This document shows, in pieces, positions 35,700-49,748 of a stretch of DNA of 64,000 nucleotides (its first letter is position 1; each line of letters starts with the position of its first letter). The DNA comes from Sycobia sp. Sy_11 (taxonomy: Eukaryota; Arthropoda; Insecta; Hymenoptera; Epichrysomallidae), in contig JACCIC010000214.1 of the NCBI GenBank assembly GCA_018907035.1, forward strand, positions 720,001-784,000, written 5' to 3'. Made by a program: the position numbers and the translations under genes. The notes under the pieces are model-generated. The model saw only the letters and a list, made by a program, of their open reading frames with translations. It ran no database searches and had not been told where the DNA came from.

Positions 35700-36136
35700 G
35701 CCTATGATATAGATCGTTTGCAACGTGCACTCCTTTGGAGAGATCAATTCAAACGAATTTCCCTTTTTAAAAAGTTACACGCACCGATCCGGCTTCCTGC
35801 GAGCTTCGTAATCAGTCCGGCCCGCGCGAGACAATGGCCGCCCCTGCGGCACAAAGCGAGCCCCCCGGGCCGGCAAGCGGAATCTCTGGCTCCGCAGGCT
35901 TTTACTTGCACGGACGCGCGCGCAATCCGAGGCGGCGTTCGCCCTTTGCTCGTTATTCCGCTTCTAAATATACTTGCCCCCCTCCCCCCTCCTCCCCTCC
36001 GCCCCCTCGCCCATCCAGATCTTAACGAGTCGCCATTCAAACGTTTCAAAGCTGACGAAAACGCGAATCGAGCACGCAATGGGACCCGAGCGCGCGCGAA
36101 TCATCAGAGGCGGTATTTTTCTCACGTGTTCGCGAA

Positions 36137-36196
<60 letters not shown>

Positions 36197-36346
36197 TAAA
36201 CACGCGTCCGTATGCGTGTGTGTTTTCATGTAGTGATATAAAGGCGCAGAAGCATCTTCTCTCTCTTTCTCTCTCTCTTCTCTCTCTCTCTTTCTCTCTC
36301 AGGATCGCCGATACAGAGCTAAACCACGGGCACACCTGTGCGCATA

Positions 36347-36392
<46 letters not shown>

Positions 36393-38094
36393 GCGCAACC
36401 GATCCCTTTTCCTACCTGCGCGACTTGCACGGGAAACAACCCGGGGGCGTAGGTAGACGTACACGGCTGGCGGAGAACGCGTGGGATGTCGATGAGAGAG
36501 AGAGAGAGAGAGAGAGAGAGGGGGAGATTTGGTCGGACATTACTGTGTACTTTCCTCGCTTAAATAGATCTGAATGCGAGGCAGACACGAGTCGAGCCTT
36601 ACTTTTCCGAAGCAAAGCAGCCTCGGTCTGGCTTCTTAATTAGCCGGCCGCCCCGTCAACGCGGTGTTAAAATCGACGTCTCTGGCTTGAGGCGCATTCG
36701 CGATATGGGCGATGAGTGGTGGCTTCATTGTTTCATTGTTTTTCGACATCTCCATGGAAATTAATTTACCGACAGGCCGAGATTACGTCGCTAAGCAATG
36801 ATAATTTTTAAAAGAACAATCTCTGAAAATGAAGAACCCCACAAGATGCCTGAGAAATTTTCAAGTTCTTTTTATTTAAGTCTTTTATACAGTGTACTTC
36901 GCGTCGGAGAGTTTAACGTACGTCGCTTTTCCCTTCATGACTTTATTTGAAATTAATAAAAAATTCTTTGAAATTTATAAAAGAAGCACTACCGAGTCAT
37001 TAGATCGCAGACAGCAAAAGTGTTCAACAAGTTGCCATATATTTAAAAAAATTTTACGAAAATGTCGCAAATTTACGATTAATCGTATAAAATCTATTAG
37101 AAAATATTGTATTATCTTTTAGATTTTTATACTCTACGAGCAATTTACTCGAGTGTGTTGTAATTTTTGCTCTAGAGAATTTTTCCCCGCGCATAACTCA
37201 AGAGTAAATCAAAAAAATTCAAATCATCATATCTGGACGAAACTAGGATATTGCATCCGACTCGAACACGTGTAAATGAAGAGGATTTATTTTTTACATT
37301 GCCTCAACTAATTGTTTAAAATAATACTTTCATATGAATGTGATTTTCATACTTATTATTTACGGCGCCGAAGTCGGATGCAGCTCGTCGAAGTCTATTA
37401 AAAAAAATTACGTCTCCATTTGCAAAGACAAATCACGATTCTATTTAAGTTGCAAAAAACTTGCAATTCTTAAATTTCTGGGCATTACAAGCTATTCGAA
37501 TGATTCGAGACGACTGGTATCGCGCAATTTATCTATACCTTTATTGCGTACGAATACAGTTTAAAAATTTGAGCGTATAATATTTTGACGATTCTACATA
37601 CTCAATGAATCTCAATTAAGAATGGCGAATGTACTTAATGTTTGCATCGATTAAAAATATTCCGCTTTGTTCCCACTCTAGGACATTTATTTTCTGAATT
37701 TTTGTAAAAGCAATTTTTCAAGATTTTTCAAGAACGATCGTACTATGCAAATTTTGTTTATAATTGGTACATCGAGAAATCAATCGATATAAAGAAGAAA
37801 ATAAATAGGTGCTTCGAGCAATGTTATTTTATTAAAAGCATTTGATAATACGCTGGATTCCTGGCTCCATATTTCGTATCTCAGTTTTCCTCTATAATTT
37901 CCTCTACCGTATCGATTAACGTCTAATTGGATTTCATTCGGATTGCTCGCGGCTCTCGCGGGCTCGATTAATCGCGAAAAATTTCGAAAATATCGTAATC
38001 CAACGCTCGATCGGCAGCGAGCTAAGACTAATTAATAATTAATTTAATCATTCAAGGATGCTGTTTACGAAGTGTATCAGTTTCCAGCTGAGAC

Positions 38095-38147
<53 letters not shown>

Positions 38148-39082
38148 CAATTCGTCAAATTAATTTACACACGGCATTTACACATTTATTGTCAAGCTTT
38201 ACCGTTACCAATTTTTCATACGTTGAGATTAATTGAAATATTTCATTCGATAAAGTATAGAATTTATCATATTTATATTAAGCTCTAAAATAAACATGAT
38301 GGATTTCTTATTTTTTACGTATTCCTATATATACGTATGCCTGCATAGCCTTTTGGCTTCTAAAAAATGTCACCAATAGTAGGATCAATAAAGCGATGTA
38401 TATATTCCGTGAAATGCACATAGGGATGCACATACACACACACGCACGCACCCACACACACACGTACGCACGCACGCACATACACACACACACACACACA
38501 TATATTTATTTATATGTATATATATATATACACAAAAATATGCATATACGAATATAGATGCATATATACATACGTATCTGTATATTTATGTATGTATGTA
38601 TGTATGTATGTATGTATGTATGTATGTATGTATGTATGTACGTGCGCGCGCGTGCGAGGGAAAAAAGCTGCTAATATACATGTGATTAAGAGCCGCGCCC
38701 GATGAATAATGAACTATTCGCATCGACAGAATCTTTCGTCTTCATTGAATCTCAGGATCTCGCTCCTGTGATTGATCGCCCTGGGTATATCGCCCGCGCC
38801 GTGTAACGCGCCCCTCTGATAATTCAAAGTGCATCGGCCCAACGATGCGGCCTTAATGCCGGCTTTAATGACTCGCTGAATAATTTCTGCACACGCGCGC
38901 ACAGACATATACACGCACGCACGCGCGCGCACACACATACACACAGACACACACACATGCGCACAATGAAGAGACATTCTGCGATTGTGGATATAAAGCA
39001 ATACGACATTACCGTATTCGCAATTGAAATTATGCAATAAATACAAAAAAGGATATATAGCCTATTAAATTATATATGTGTA

Positions 39083-39155
<73 letters not shown>

Positions 39156-39200
39156 CGCGAAAAATTAGGTCCTACATGTGTATATATAGAGAGGAAACTT
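35700..39200. other. Microsatellite-rich non-coding region
   Basis: CpG-dense 35790-36120; (TA)n 36139-36193; (CT)n 36259-36300; (GA)n 36350-36388 and 36494-36521; (TA)n 38096-38145; CA-rich 38429-38500; (TATG)n 38586-38640; (TA)n 39088-39154. Open frames here encode [10 protein letters not shown] or SLSLSL-type strings and are not genes. Confidence 0.6.
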
Positions 39201-41449
39201 GATCTCCAATGAGAAAATAGGCTTAAGTTCAATGCGCGCTTATTGGAGAGCAAGGCAGTCACGCGCATGTATGCTGGGAGCGTAAAGCCGAAAGTATATA
39301 AAAGTCTTTTTTTAGGACGAATGGGGCGATTTCTTGAAAATTGTCGGCGCCAGGTTTGGGAATCGAAGCGCCGAGCGATCGTCGAGCCCGATTATAGCAC
39401 ATACGAAAATCCCGTAAATTCGTCGATGTGTCCACTTTTTTTTCACTCTCCTATATGCACGTAAATTCAAACGTACAGATCGTAATCTCGCGTTACTCGA
39501 TTCGCCGAAGAATTTAGTTTTACGTTCGTGCTGGTATGTCCAACGGTCTTAAATTTTTAAACGGTCTTAAGTCCAAGATTAAAGATTGCGCGAAATTGTG
39601 TTTGGTATTCTAGAACAACTGAAATTCTCCTTCGTTATTTTATGGTCTCGCGCTAGACTAACCATGAATTATACCATCAAAACTCGATCCCATATAAATC
39701 ATAATTGATAATCGGGTACGATGACTTAATCATAATTCGTCGTCTTAATTCAATGCGTTACAAAATTGAAGTTTTTTTCCCCCAACAATAGTGATAGTTT
39801 TATTTTTATCCCTCTCAATTCAAAAGGAAACGGCATACGTTCAGCATCGTAAATGATATTTTACGCCGCTCTAACCTCAAAATCGCAAAATTTGATACGA
39901 CTCTGTGGCTGAATAGCGCGAGAGACGAAACGCGCTATTTTTGCGCTTGATTTGGACGCGGACAATATTACGTATTATTAGCTCGTAGGCGCGGGAAGAA
40001 ATAGATTTGAGGAGGTTTGAACCTAACTGCCGAGAAACAATGGGATATTATATATATATATATATGGTAAAAAATTATTTCATTCTTTGAAATATCAATA
40101 AATATTATATGTTGGAGCAGCTTAGCCTCGCAAGCGCATCGAAAGAGATAATATTTTCAATTTAGAAAGGTGAAATTCTCACACTAATGCATAATATGAG
40201 AAGTTTATTTTGTAATTTAACTTTGAAATTAACAGGTAGTTTCTTTTTCAGGACAAGTGATGTATTATTTTGCCAAAATTATCGTTTTACTCGAAATTTA
40301 GATAAATAATTGATAAATAATTAATTTTGTCTTAGAGCATTATCTTTCTCTGTTTATTCTTTAATCTTCCAATATTGAAATCAATACTGGTCTTTTATTA
40401 TTGAAACTGTTTCTAACATTGAACAAATAATGTAATTGCGAAAATTAATCTTTTTATATTTATATAAAAAAAAGATCAATGTCAGATATTTTTCATTCAG
40501 AGAATGTTCTACCATAAAACAGGTTTACTACAGTTAACGAGAGTATTTTTTATTTTCAACAATATTAAAATACATTGTTCAAAATTACGGGTAATTTGAT
40601 AATTGATCTGAATTCGGTTTCTTATAATATGTAGATATTTAAGTGAAGGTAGATGCGTTAATTTCTTCTCCTTGTGCACAAAGCTTTTTTCATTCGATAA
40701 ACTTTTTTAGAATAATGCGAAAATCGAAAAGTAATAGTGTCTTGAAGCCTTTCCATCACTCTCAAAGGTAGAAGAATGAGCAAATTAGTTATTTGCTAGA
40801 AAAAAGAAAAGAAATATATTGTGATTGTGGTTTATTATATGATTATAAGACCCTTCTATCTATCTCTCGCTCTCTCCTTTCTCAATACGAGGCACTCGGA
40901 ATTTATCGAACTCTACTGCATCGCTTAAGGGGTGGTGGGGGCCCGGTATCGGTCAAATAATTATCCGGAAATCCCATTCTCTCGTACTCTCCCTCGTACG
41001 CGTTCGCGCCGATCGCCGGCCAATAACGCGAAATCTCCCCTCACGCGAAATCGAATGACTGATCGAGGCGAAGTTATTACACACCGGTGGGTGCGTTAAA
41101 AAAAAAAACGGCGACCGCGGCCTCGGCGTATTGTACACATTGCGAGCGGAGGAGGAGAGCGGCGGGTGGAGGGGGATGGGGGGAGGCGGGGTGGAGAACG
41201 AACCGAGTCGGCGGCAGCAGCGCCGCTCGGAGCAATGAACACGTCGGTCGCGCGTTCCTGTACCGCGCTCGCCGGGGGAAGTCGCCGGGGCGGCATTATA
41301 CCGGCGACTTTATACGCCCGTGTTTCGCAGCTTTACGAGCCACTTCGCGGGGCCCTACTCCTCCTCCTTCTTCTCCTCCTCTTCCTCCTTCCCCCCCCCC
41401 ATTCCCCCGCCAACCGCGCGCGTCGCGCGCGGCTACAACAAGTGCGTCT

Positions 41450-41502
<53 letters not shown>

Positions 41503-41871
41503 CACATATATGTACATTATATACCCACACATCCGACGGAGTTTTTTTAACCCCTCTCTTATGCCCGCCCGGCTTCGGGCCGCCTTTTATTATAACATTC
41601 GAGAAATTTGCGAAAATATAGAGAGAAGGGAGAAGAGTGAGAGAGGGAGAGGGGGGGAGGAGGCGGAATGGAGACGCTACAGCTTCCGCTCGGGCTTTTT
41701 CCTCGCGAACCCAGGAATTTTGTGCGAGTGAGGAAGTATCCGAAAGGGGCGGGGGCAGGGGGGTTCTTGTTTGTTATACGCAAGAATACGCAGCCTCGGT
41801 AGGCTGGACAATCCGTAAATTAGAGGATCGCGGGAACGTGGGTTGTTCGTTGCTTACCCCCCCCCTCCCGC

Positions 41872-41906
<35 letters not shown>

Positions 41907-42193
41907 CTTTTCCTTTATCTGCCCACACGAAGCATCGTTGCGCGGCATCTCGCAAAGGACGCGCTAATATGGCAGTAGTGTGCAACGGTTGGCGGGGAAG
42001 GGAGGGTGGCAAGACAAAAACAACGTGAGAATGAATTTTAGAAGCTTCGTCTAAAATATGAGTTTTACATATATATATATTGCGAAGCCCTCGTCTATTG
42101 GCGCTTAGGAATTTCAATCAGTCCACAACGGATGTGTAATATAGACGAGCAAATAATTAATTCCCTTGACTTTCGCAAGCTTTCCCCTCCTCT

Positions 42194-42252
<59 letters not shown>

Positions 42253-45049
42253 TGTGTGTGTAAAAGCAAAGTATAAGCAAAATAGACTCTCCCTTTTCGA
42301 CGAATCGTCTCTGAAAATTTTTATATAAAATAATTGATATCGATGCTGTTTCTTATCAATTCCATTAGCCCTTGACTCACTTTCAGACTATATTCGTTAT
42401 GTAATAAAATTTAAAAAAAATGATAAATCAAAAATACAGAATATGGCTCGCGTTGCATTAAAAAAAAAAAAATTACATTATTCCTCGTATGAACGAAAAC
42501 TGTAAATAACGTACTTAACTGTATGTTCGTAGTAATAAAAAAGATGAAAACTAGAAATGATTGGCTCTTTTCTTCCTCGAAAAATATGTATATAAACATT
42601 TTTTTTTTAATACGTGCGCTCACCGTGGCATAGACTGTTGCGTAATTAAGTATATACCAGCGACCAATGGAGAAAAAAATGGTAAGACAGAGAGCGAGAG
42701 AGTGAGAGAGAGAGAGAGCGAGTGAGCGGGACGACTAAGCGGGGGGGGGGTCGAATGACTGATTTAATACCCGATAGTTTCCGATAAGCGAGGAGATGAC
42801 TTTTGCAAAGAAACGGCCGCGTTGCGGAAGAAAATGACGTAAAATTAATAAATCGCCGTCTTTATTCCACTCTTAAGAGCGAAAAACTTGATTGGGGAGG
42901 TATTTCTTTTCTGCCTCGCCCCCCCTCCCCATTACCCCTCCCCTTTCCGCGCGCAGTTTCCAGCATTACAAGTGCGCTGCCGATCCTTAAAATTGATTGG
43001 GAAAGCCCGTGCCTTTTCTCTCTCGCAATTGCGAAAAATTATTGGATCATTAATACTGAATTTTACGAAGTGAAGATTCCCCCATACGGTTTGTAAGGAG
43101 AGCTGCAAAAAGATCTTCTTGCTATATATACATAAACGCGCGTAAGCATTGAAATTATAAACGATGTCCACCTGCAAAATTGCCCGGTCTTCCAAAGCGC
43201 AGAATTTATCGCGCGTTTCTAAGTCACTCGTACAATGCATATAGAGAACGTACCGAGATAATGCCTGCGCAATCCGATATTGGGTGGCCGGCGAGTTTCC
43301 CAGTTTCGCACCGCGCCCCGCTACGATTTTCGCTCCAATTGCGCGCCTCTCGATCATTGCCCGATAGTTTCTCAAATCGCCGACAATGATTTTTCGTCGG
43401 CGCTCGACGGCCGCGGACGGTTCAGCGGGCACGGCGTTACCCGCGACGCTCGGCGTTTATTTATTCGCAATTCGCCGATTTGAATGTCCGATTCGCGATG
43501 GGAATGGCGCCGGTGGCGGATATAAAGGATAAAACGGTTAGAAAGAGAAAACAACTGGAAGTTCTCTGACAAACTTTCTTATTCTAATGTTTCGGAACTG
43601 CGAAGGTTCAAATATAGAAAGAATCATAAGCGTGTCTGGTCAAGCAACAACTGAAGAGGATCCTTTTTGCAGGTTCGAAACGTTTCGTTTCTTTTTCTTT
43701 TACTAAAAAATTCTATGGAAACACTAATTGTTCGAATAATTATATTTTAATGACAATTTATTAAATGTATTAATTAATAATAATGAACGGGTCTAATTTA
43801 ATTTTTTTAAATTATTTATCAATATATAAATATAAACAACTATTACGAAAATTTTTAAAAGTATCAAAGATTTCAATAATATCCTATTTTAAAAAAAATC
43901 CCTGATATAATTTTTGTAAGGACAAAAGTAAATGTACCTAGCATCGTGACAATCATATCATGGGAGTATTTAAAAGAAAGATTTCTCTTGCTTTTCAATT
44001 TCAAATCTGGCGTACGAATAATTTTCGACAAATTTTACGCCGTACGAAGGAGACGATATTTCATCGAATATTTACTTTTGATTTTCACTAATCTAACTAG
44101 TAATCGGCTCCTTGTTTTATAATTAAGCACCGATTGCTTCTAGATTCTTTGCCGTGCCTGCTTGGACGACATATTTAAGACATTTCAGATTTTCGAAATA
44201 TCCAGTCGTGGGAAGCGAAAAGAAAAAAAATAACATCAACAACAACATGAAAAAAAAAAATGACGAGCGTCGCTCGTTATCCGTGGTATGGCGGATCGGT
44301 TCGATTTCCTTCGACTGGGAATCAGAGATCGGATTTAGTTCCCCGAAACTGTCGGCGGGCGTCGATGTCCCGTTGAAGTAAAAATGCCCCTTTAATGAAA
44401 ATTGCGGAATATTTTTTGCATAGAACACTCCGATAATTTAATCAAAATTTAACTATATTTATAGTTCGTACATTTACGATCGATCGACCCTTCTCATTTT
44501 TCTACTCCAATCCTCATCTGTGCCGTATTTATTTCACATATTAAATCAAAAATTTTAAAATTTAGCATTGTAATTTTTTTTTTTCAAACGAAATATATAT
44601 ATATAATAATAAGTAAGCAAAAATTATTATTTATCTTCAGTACGATGTCTCGTATGTATTAATTGATATTTTGACTGAAGAAGTCTGAACAATCCTTAGC
44701 GATATAATTACTTTACGAAATATGTTGAATCTATCTATCGCTCGAAGCTGTCTAAATATTGTTAAGCGACCGCCCGGTATTTGACTTCGTTGCTCCTTTT
44801 TCTTCGGTTTCAATATTCAATACACTTAATAATAATAATACAAAGTTGAGCCGTAAAAACTTTACCATAAAAAAGATTTTTATTTAAAGGACACACACAC
44901 ACACATTCACAATATTTTAAACTAAATTAATGACTATCCTCGTTTACCAACACCCCTGAAGAATCTGAAAAGAATTTTTGCTAAAAATAAATTAAATTAA
45001 ATATTAAAAATAAAAAAATAAAATAAAAGAAAATAAAATAAGAAGAAAG
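39200..45049. other. Non-coding with CpG-dense blocks and microsatellites
   Basis: AT-rich 39.5-40.8 kb; CpG-dense 40920-41350 and 41560-41860; (TA)n 41460-41501 and 42197-42246; (CT)n 41874-41903; C-rich 42918-42943. A 166-codon minus frame at 42932-43432 has no convincing coding features. Confidence 0.5.
44123..44428 (-). CDS. Weak minus-strand open frame downstream of the 45.1-kb island
   Basis: A 101-codon frame contains two stretches of ordinary composition (GTSTPADSFGELNPISDSQS and YFENLKCLKYVVQAG) separated by a run of Phe/Leu codons made by poly(T)/A-rich DNA. The opposite strand is also open for 75 codons. It lies in the right order to be a later exon of the gene sampled at 45.05-45.16 kb, but no convincing acceptor was found. 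Probably non-coding or decayed. Confidence 0.15.
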   Translation of the reverse strand: MFYAKNIPQFSLKGHFYFNGTSTPADSFGELNPISDSQSKEIEPIRHTTDNERRSSFFFFMLLLMLFFFFSLPTTGYFENLKCLKYVVQAGTAKNLEAIGA

Positions 45050-45164
45050 TACATTCTATCTTATTGAAGGACAATCTGCCTGACCCGTCCACCTTAATTT
45101 TAATATCTTCTGTGGCGTCGGGCATTTCGAACCGCTGCGGCTCATCCTCAGAAACTAAATTCAT
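45050..45164 (-). CDS. Small coding-like island, minus strand
   Basis: In AT-rich surroundings, about 80 GC-richer bases on the minus strand read MNLVSEDEPQRFEMPDATED, then IKIKVDGSGRLSFNKIEC. Possible exon limits are an AATTTAG acceptor near 45159 and a donor AAG|GTGGAC at 45093/45092. Alternatively it is a first exon starting at ATG 45164. The acidic, non-repetitive composition is unlike the artefactual frames nearby. Too short to assign; it could be an exon of an unseen minus-strand gene or a fossil fragment. Confidence 0.35.
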
Positions 45165-46130
45165 TTTTAACTTCAATTTCTTTTATTCATAGATTTATCC
45201 GTGAGCTCGAATCGAAGATGACGAGTACCTATGACTGTAAAGAACCAACTGCATAATTCGCGAACAATGTATTTTTTTTTATCGATATACAGTTTCCAGT
45301 CAGTTTTTACAATATTTTAACGTTTTACGTTCCGATAACAAGACGGATAATCTGCAAAGCTCTTGAATAATCATCGCCAAATCGCTTTAAATACAACGCG
45401 CGCCTTCGACGTCCTTGTATTCACGATTGGCCAGTGCGTGTTTGCGCCGAATCGATCCTCCCGCGACGCGAGGGCGCTGAAAAACGCGTTTGTTTTTCAT
45501 TGGAGGATTCATTTAACCTACCGTAACCCCCTTTCCTCACCTATCGTGATCGATCGAAATTAGCGCGCCGTAATTAGAAACTCTCAGAGAGTTGTTCAAG
45601 CTTAATCGCGCACGCGAAACCACATTTGCGTGTGTGCGCGCGCGCGCGTGTGTGTAAATAAAGTAAAGGTATTGTATGTAGGAGTGAACAAAAAATGTTG
45701 AGGATCTCGCAACCGAAACAGTAAATGACATAATCCAACGGCAATGAACGCTGAAGAGGAAGGAGCGAAAACAGTGAAAAGAGATGTAGAGAGCAAAAAA
45801 GTTGAGGAGCTCGAGGGGAAGGCAGAAAGAAAGAAAGAAAGAAAGAAAGAGAGAAAGAAAGGTAAAGGCAGGCAGAAACAGAGTGTGTGTCTGTTTGTGT
45901 GTGAGAGAGAGGTGCAGGCAAATCTTTCCGACAATTAATCGACTCGCATAGCGATCCCCCGCGAGCTCTTTCTCTCTCTCCCTCTCTCTCCCCCCCCCTT
46001 TCTCACTCTAGCTCTCTCTAGCACTCTCTTATCTTCCGATCAGAAAAACGTTTCCGGGCTGCGATTCTTGCCCCCTTCCCCTCCAATCTAACTCCCTCTA
46101 TCTATCTCCTTCTTTCTGTCTCTGTCTCTG

Positions 46131-46172
<42 letters not shown>

Positions 46173-46338
46173 CTCTTGGTTTCTCTCTCTTTTCTAGCTC
46201 TCGCGTATGGTTCATTCGCCGAGCGACTAGGGGTCAACGAACGGGTGACGGCACGGGCGCCCCCGCGGCTCATTGACAGTCGGGTTTTATTCGCGAGGGG
46301 GGGGGGTCAAGATTGCGCGGCTCGCGAGCTTGTTCACG

Positions 46339-46372
<34 letters not shown>

Positions 46373-47004
46373 TCCGTGGACGTAACGGGCGCTAATTTAG
46401 TTTGCAAATGTTTGGTCACTCGCTTTAAAGAGTTGCTGGTGAGAGGGGGAGGGGGTGAGGGAAGTTGGTCGCTCACTTTCGTTGCCGTTTTCCTCCGAGA
46501 GAGAAAGAGAACGTTGCTCGATTAGAAAATCGCGAGGGAGTGCGCCAGCGGTCAAAGCAGGTCATATCGGCTACTCTTTTTTCTAATATATATATATGCG
46601 CGCGCGCGCGTGTGTGTGTGTGTGTGTATGTACAAAGAGGGGTTTTGTCTCGTATATGTTTTTGCGGACAGCAACAAAGTCCAGTAAATTCACGTATACA
46701 TATGACAGTGTAAAATAATCATAATAATAATCTCTTTTCAATACCGTACGCTCGACGCACAGCAGCGTGAGCCGATGAATTCTATAATTATAAAAGGCAC
46801 ATAAGCTTGCCCTCGCCAGATTTACGAGTCAATTGGACGGCAATTTCACGACTTCCCGTCTTCTTGAATCGGGCAATGTAGATACATCGACGGATGATCA
46901 TTTTTCTTCGCCCTCCTTTATTTCGTACGAGGAGGACTATGTTCATCTATAATTGTTGAGTTAATATGGAGCTTTGAACGTCGCGTTTCGTTCACCATAG
47001 TTGG

Positions 47005-47054
<50 letters not shown>

Positions 47055-47644
47055 TGCCTTCAATAACGAGTCGGCGATCAAAAGAAAAAAGAAAACAAGA
47101 GAAAAACAAAAACAAAAACAAAATAAAAGTAAAGAAAAAAAGGCAGAATAAACGATAAAAACGTAGTTCCGTATACTCGCGTGACAATGGTCTGGTTATA
47201 GACCCCAAGCGCTATATTATATTTAGCGATTCGTTATAAATCTCAGCTTTATGGCGCTGCAATAAAGAGTCGAAATCGAATCGGAAATAAATCCATACGC
47301 GAGTGTACATACGTACAGGGTGTACATACCGGGGAGAAACGCGATCGAGTGTACCGGGCTTATTTGAAAAGTCATTCGTTGCACCGCGGGCGTATCGTTG
47401 TTATTTCCTACGGTAATTCTAATTTAATCGGATCGACGGCATCGTTATCGTCTATCACCAGCACGTATAAAAATAGGAAAATAATCGATTTGAGCGGGTT
47501 TTAAATTGATCTCCCGCGAAAATAACAATCCAGGCGAGAGTCCCAATCGAACATTACGCTCGATGCAATTGACGCGAATGTCCTTCGATTCGGCCAATTT
47601 TTCACATTCTGCTTTCTTCTTCTCTCTCTCCCACACACACACAC

Positions 47645-47676
<32 letters not shown>

Positions 47677-48011
47677 CTCCCTTATTCGTAATCACGCGAG
47701 CGCAAATGCCCCGAGCTCGCTCGACAATTGCTCATTAACTTCCCACCTGTTGCGCGGCTCGGCGTTTACAAATGGCCCTCGCCCCACGCTCGTCCCTCCC
47801 TCGCAGATCTCTCGTTCTGGCGGCCGCTTCAGTTGGCGCGCGACGTGGCCCCGTCGGGAAAACCGAGCCGTTCTTTCTTCCTCCGTCCAAATAATCGCGT
47901 CCGCCCGCCCAACGCCGTTGGATCGGGGGTGCAGTGGTACTCGTGCAAGTACCGATTTAGTGTGTGTGTGTGTGTTGGTGTTTGTGTTTGTTCGTTTGTT
48001 TGTGCGTGTGT

Positions 48012-48048
<37 letters not shown>

Positions 48049-49168
48049 CGGAGAGCGCGCGCTATTTAGACGACGAAATGTGAAACGTAATACACGGGGC
48101 CGGCTGGATTTAAACGCGACGGCGCTGTTCCGCGATGCTCGAATGATTGTTAATACTCGATACGCGCGACAACGTAATTGGGATCTGAGATCTTAAATTC
48201 GAAAATCCAAGTTTACCGTATAATAGAAAATTGATTTAAAGTAAAGGAAAATTCGTCTGTTTAGAAAGATCCTTCGAATTGATCGTAGATGTTGTTTGTT
48301 TTTTGTTTTTCTTTGCTTTGTCAATCGAACTACACCAATGGGACGGGAGGAATTCGCGACGCGGGCCAATCGACGACATTCTTCCATTCGAGGCCGCGCT
48401 TCCACGTGCGCCCAGCAGAGCCGTGGCGCGTAAGGTCGGTCCGCGTGCGCGCTCGCGGGACAAGCGTAAACCGGTCGAGGCGTCGCTCGCCAGCCCGATT
48501 CGAATATACACGATTCTATCCGGGCCCTGCGCTTCTCCGCTCTGTACACGGATTAGATCGCGCGTTGGGAGCTTCGGGCAATCGGATCCGATACTCGCGC
48601 AAGGCCGACTCGCATTGGCGGGGATGGGAATAAAGGAAGAACGGCGCCGAAAGACTAATTCCACCTTAAGTTTCAGATCTCTGTCGTTTGCGCCCTCCTC
48701 GCGCCCGCGGTTCGGCGAGTTCGCCGAGGTGATCGAGCGAACGTCCTCTCGTTCGACAGCGCTGCGACGCTGTCGTCTATTTAATCCACCTTTGGCGATT
48801 ATTACGTTTATTTTGGCATGCGACGCCTGCGATTTGTACTCTTTGAAAAATTATTTTATAAATAATTTTTTACATGTTGCAATTTTTCTTATTCGCAATT
48901 AAGCGACAGCCAGCCGATATATTTTTATAAATAAATCATTTCGTAACCGCTATATGGTTCGGATGCACATGTCCCTCGAACCTATTTAGATTGGTGAATA
49001 AATATCAAAGTAAATTTAGTATCGCATTCGAATAAAGGCGCGAGCCAAATCTTTCTGGTAAAAGGCGCGTGATGTTATACCTCGTGCTCGGGCAAGTATA
49101 AGTACCTTATTGTACAAAAATCGTAAAAAACACTTCACAAAAAATACTTGTATTCGATAAAGTGTGTA

Positions 49169-49208
<40 letters not shown>

Positions 49209-49695
49209 CGTGTGCATTTATATATGATTTTATTTCTATCACATGCGGCCGGATTAATCTGTTCACTCGATTATGCTTATTGTATGCACAGGTCGTGTTG
49301 CACGTGTGCGGGCAATTCGTCACGGTACATTCCATCGCTAATGTGAAAGTTGGTTATTTCACCTCACCGCCTTAAACAGTCTCACGTATTAAGGATGAAC
49401 GTTCACATTAGTCTGAATCTGTATTTTACAGGATCAAAGCTGAAAAATAATTTGTACGCAATAATTTGGCGTTTAGACCGTTATAAGTTTACCGTTTACA
49501 TTGCTTTTTGAAATTATTCAATTGCACCTCAAAATGTTTTCGCGTATAAGATTTCTATACCTTTAAGGGGATAAACATTCTTCAAATTTAAAAGTAAAAA
49601 GAAAAAAAACATTGAACACGTAATAATAGATATTATATATTAATTTTAATATTTGCAGTGTAAGTAAATATTATCTATCATTGAGTATGTTTAAT

Positions 49696-49748
49696 CTGCG
49701 TTCTGTAGGACTATAATGGTAGGAATGGATCAAAACAACAGAACGCAG
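49696..49748. repeat. Short inverted repeat (hairpin potential)
   Basis: Arms CTGCGTTCTGT (49696-49706) and ACAGAACGCAG (49738-49748) are perfectly complementary, with a 31-nt loop. The stem is GC-rich against AT-rich flanks. It is too short a stem for a standard miRNA precursor and may be a small foldback. Confidence 0.4.

Noticed and set aside
36139..36193. Open frames rich in IYIYIY, SLSLSL, RERERE or HTHTHT strings, here and at many other microsatellites
   Set aside because: They are translations of (TA)n, (CT/GA)n and (CA)n repeats, open in several frames at once.
41087..41731. 214-codon frame
   Set aside because: Contains a (TA)n tract and G/C runs; overlapping frames on both strands are equally open.
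42932..43432. 166-codon minus-strand frame
   Set aside because: Plus-strand frames overlap it, composition changes with local GC content, and no splice signals or family resemblance were found.
48279..48902. 207-codon plus-strand frame in CpG-rich DNA
   Set aside because: Both strands are open, composition follows CpG bias, and no splice or domain evidence was found.
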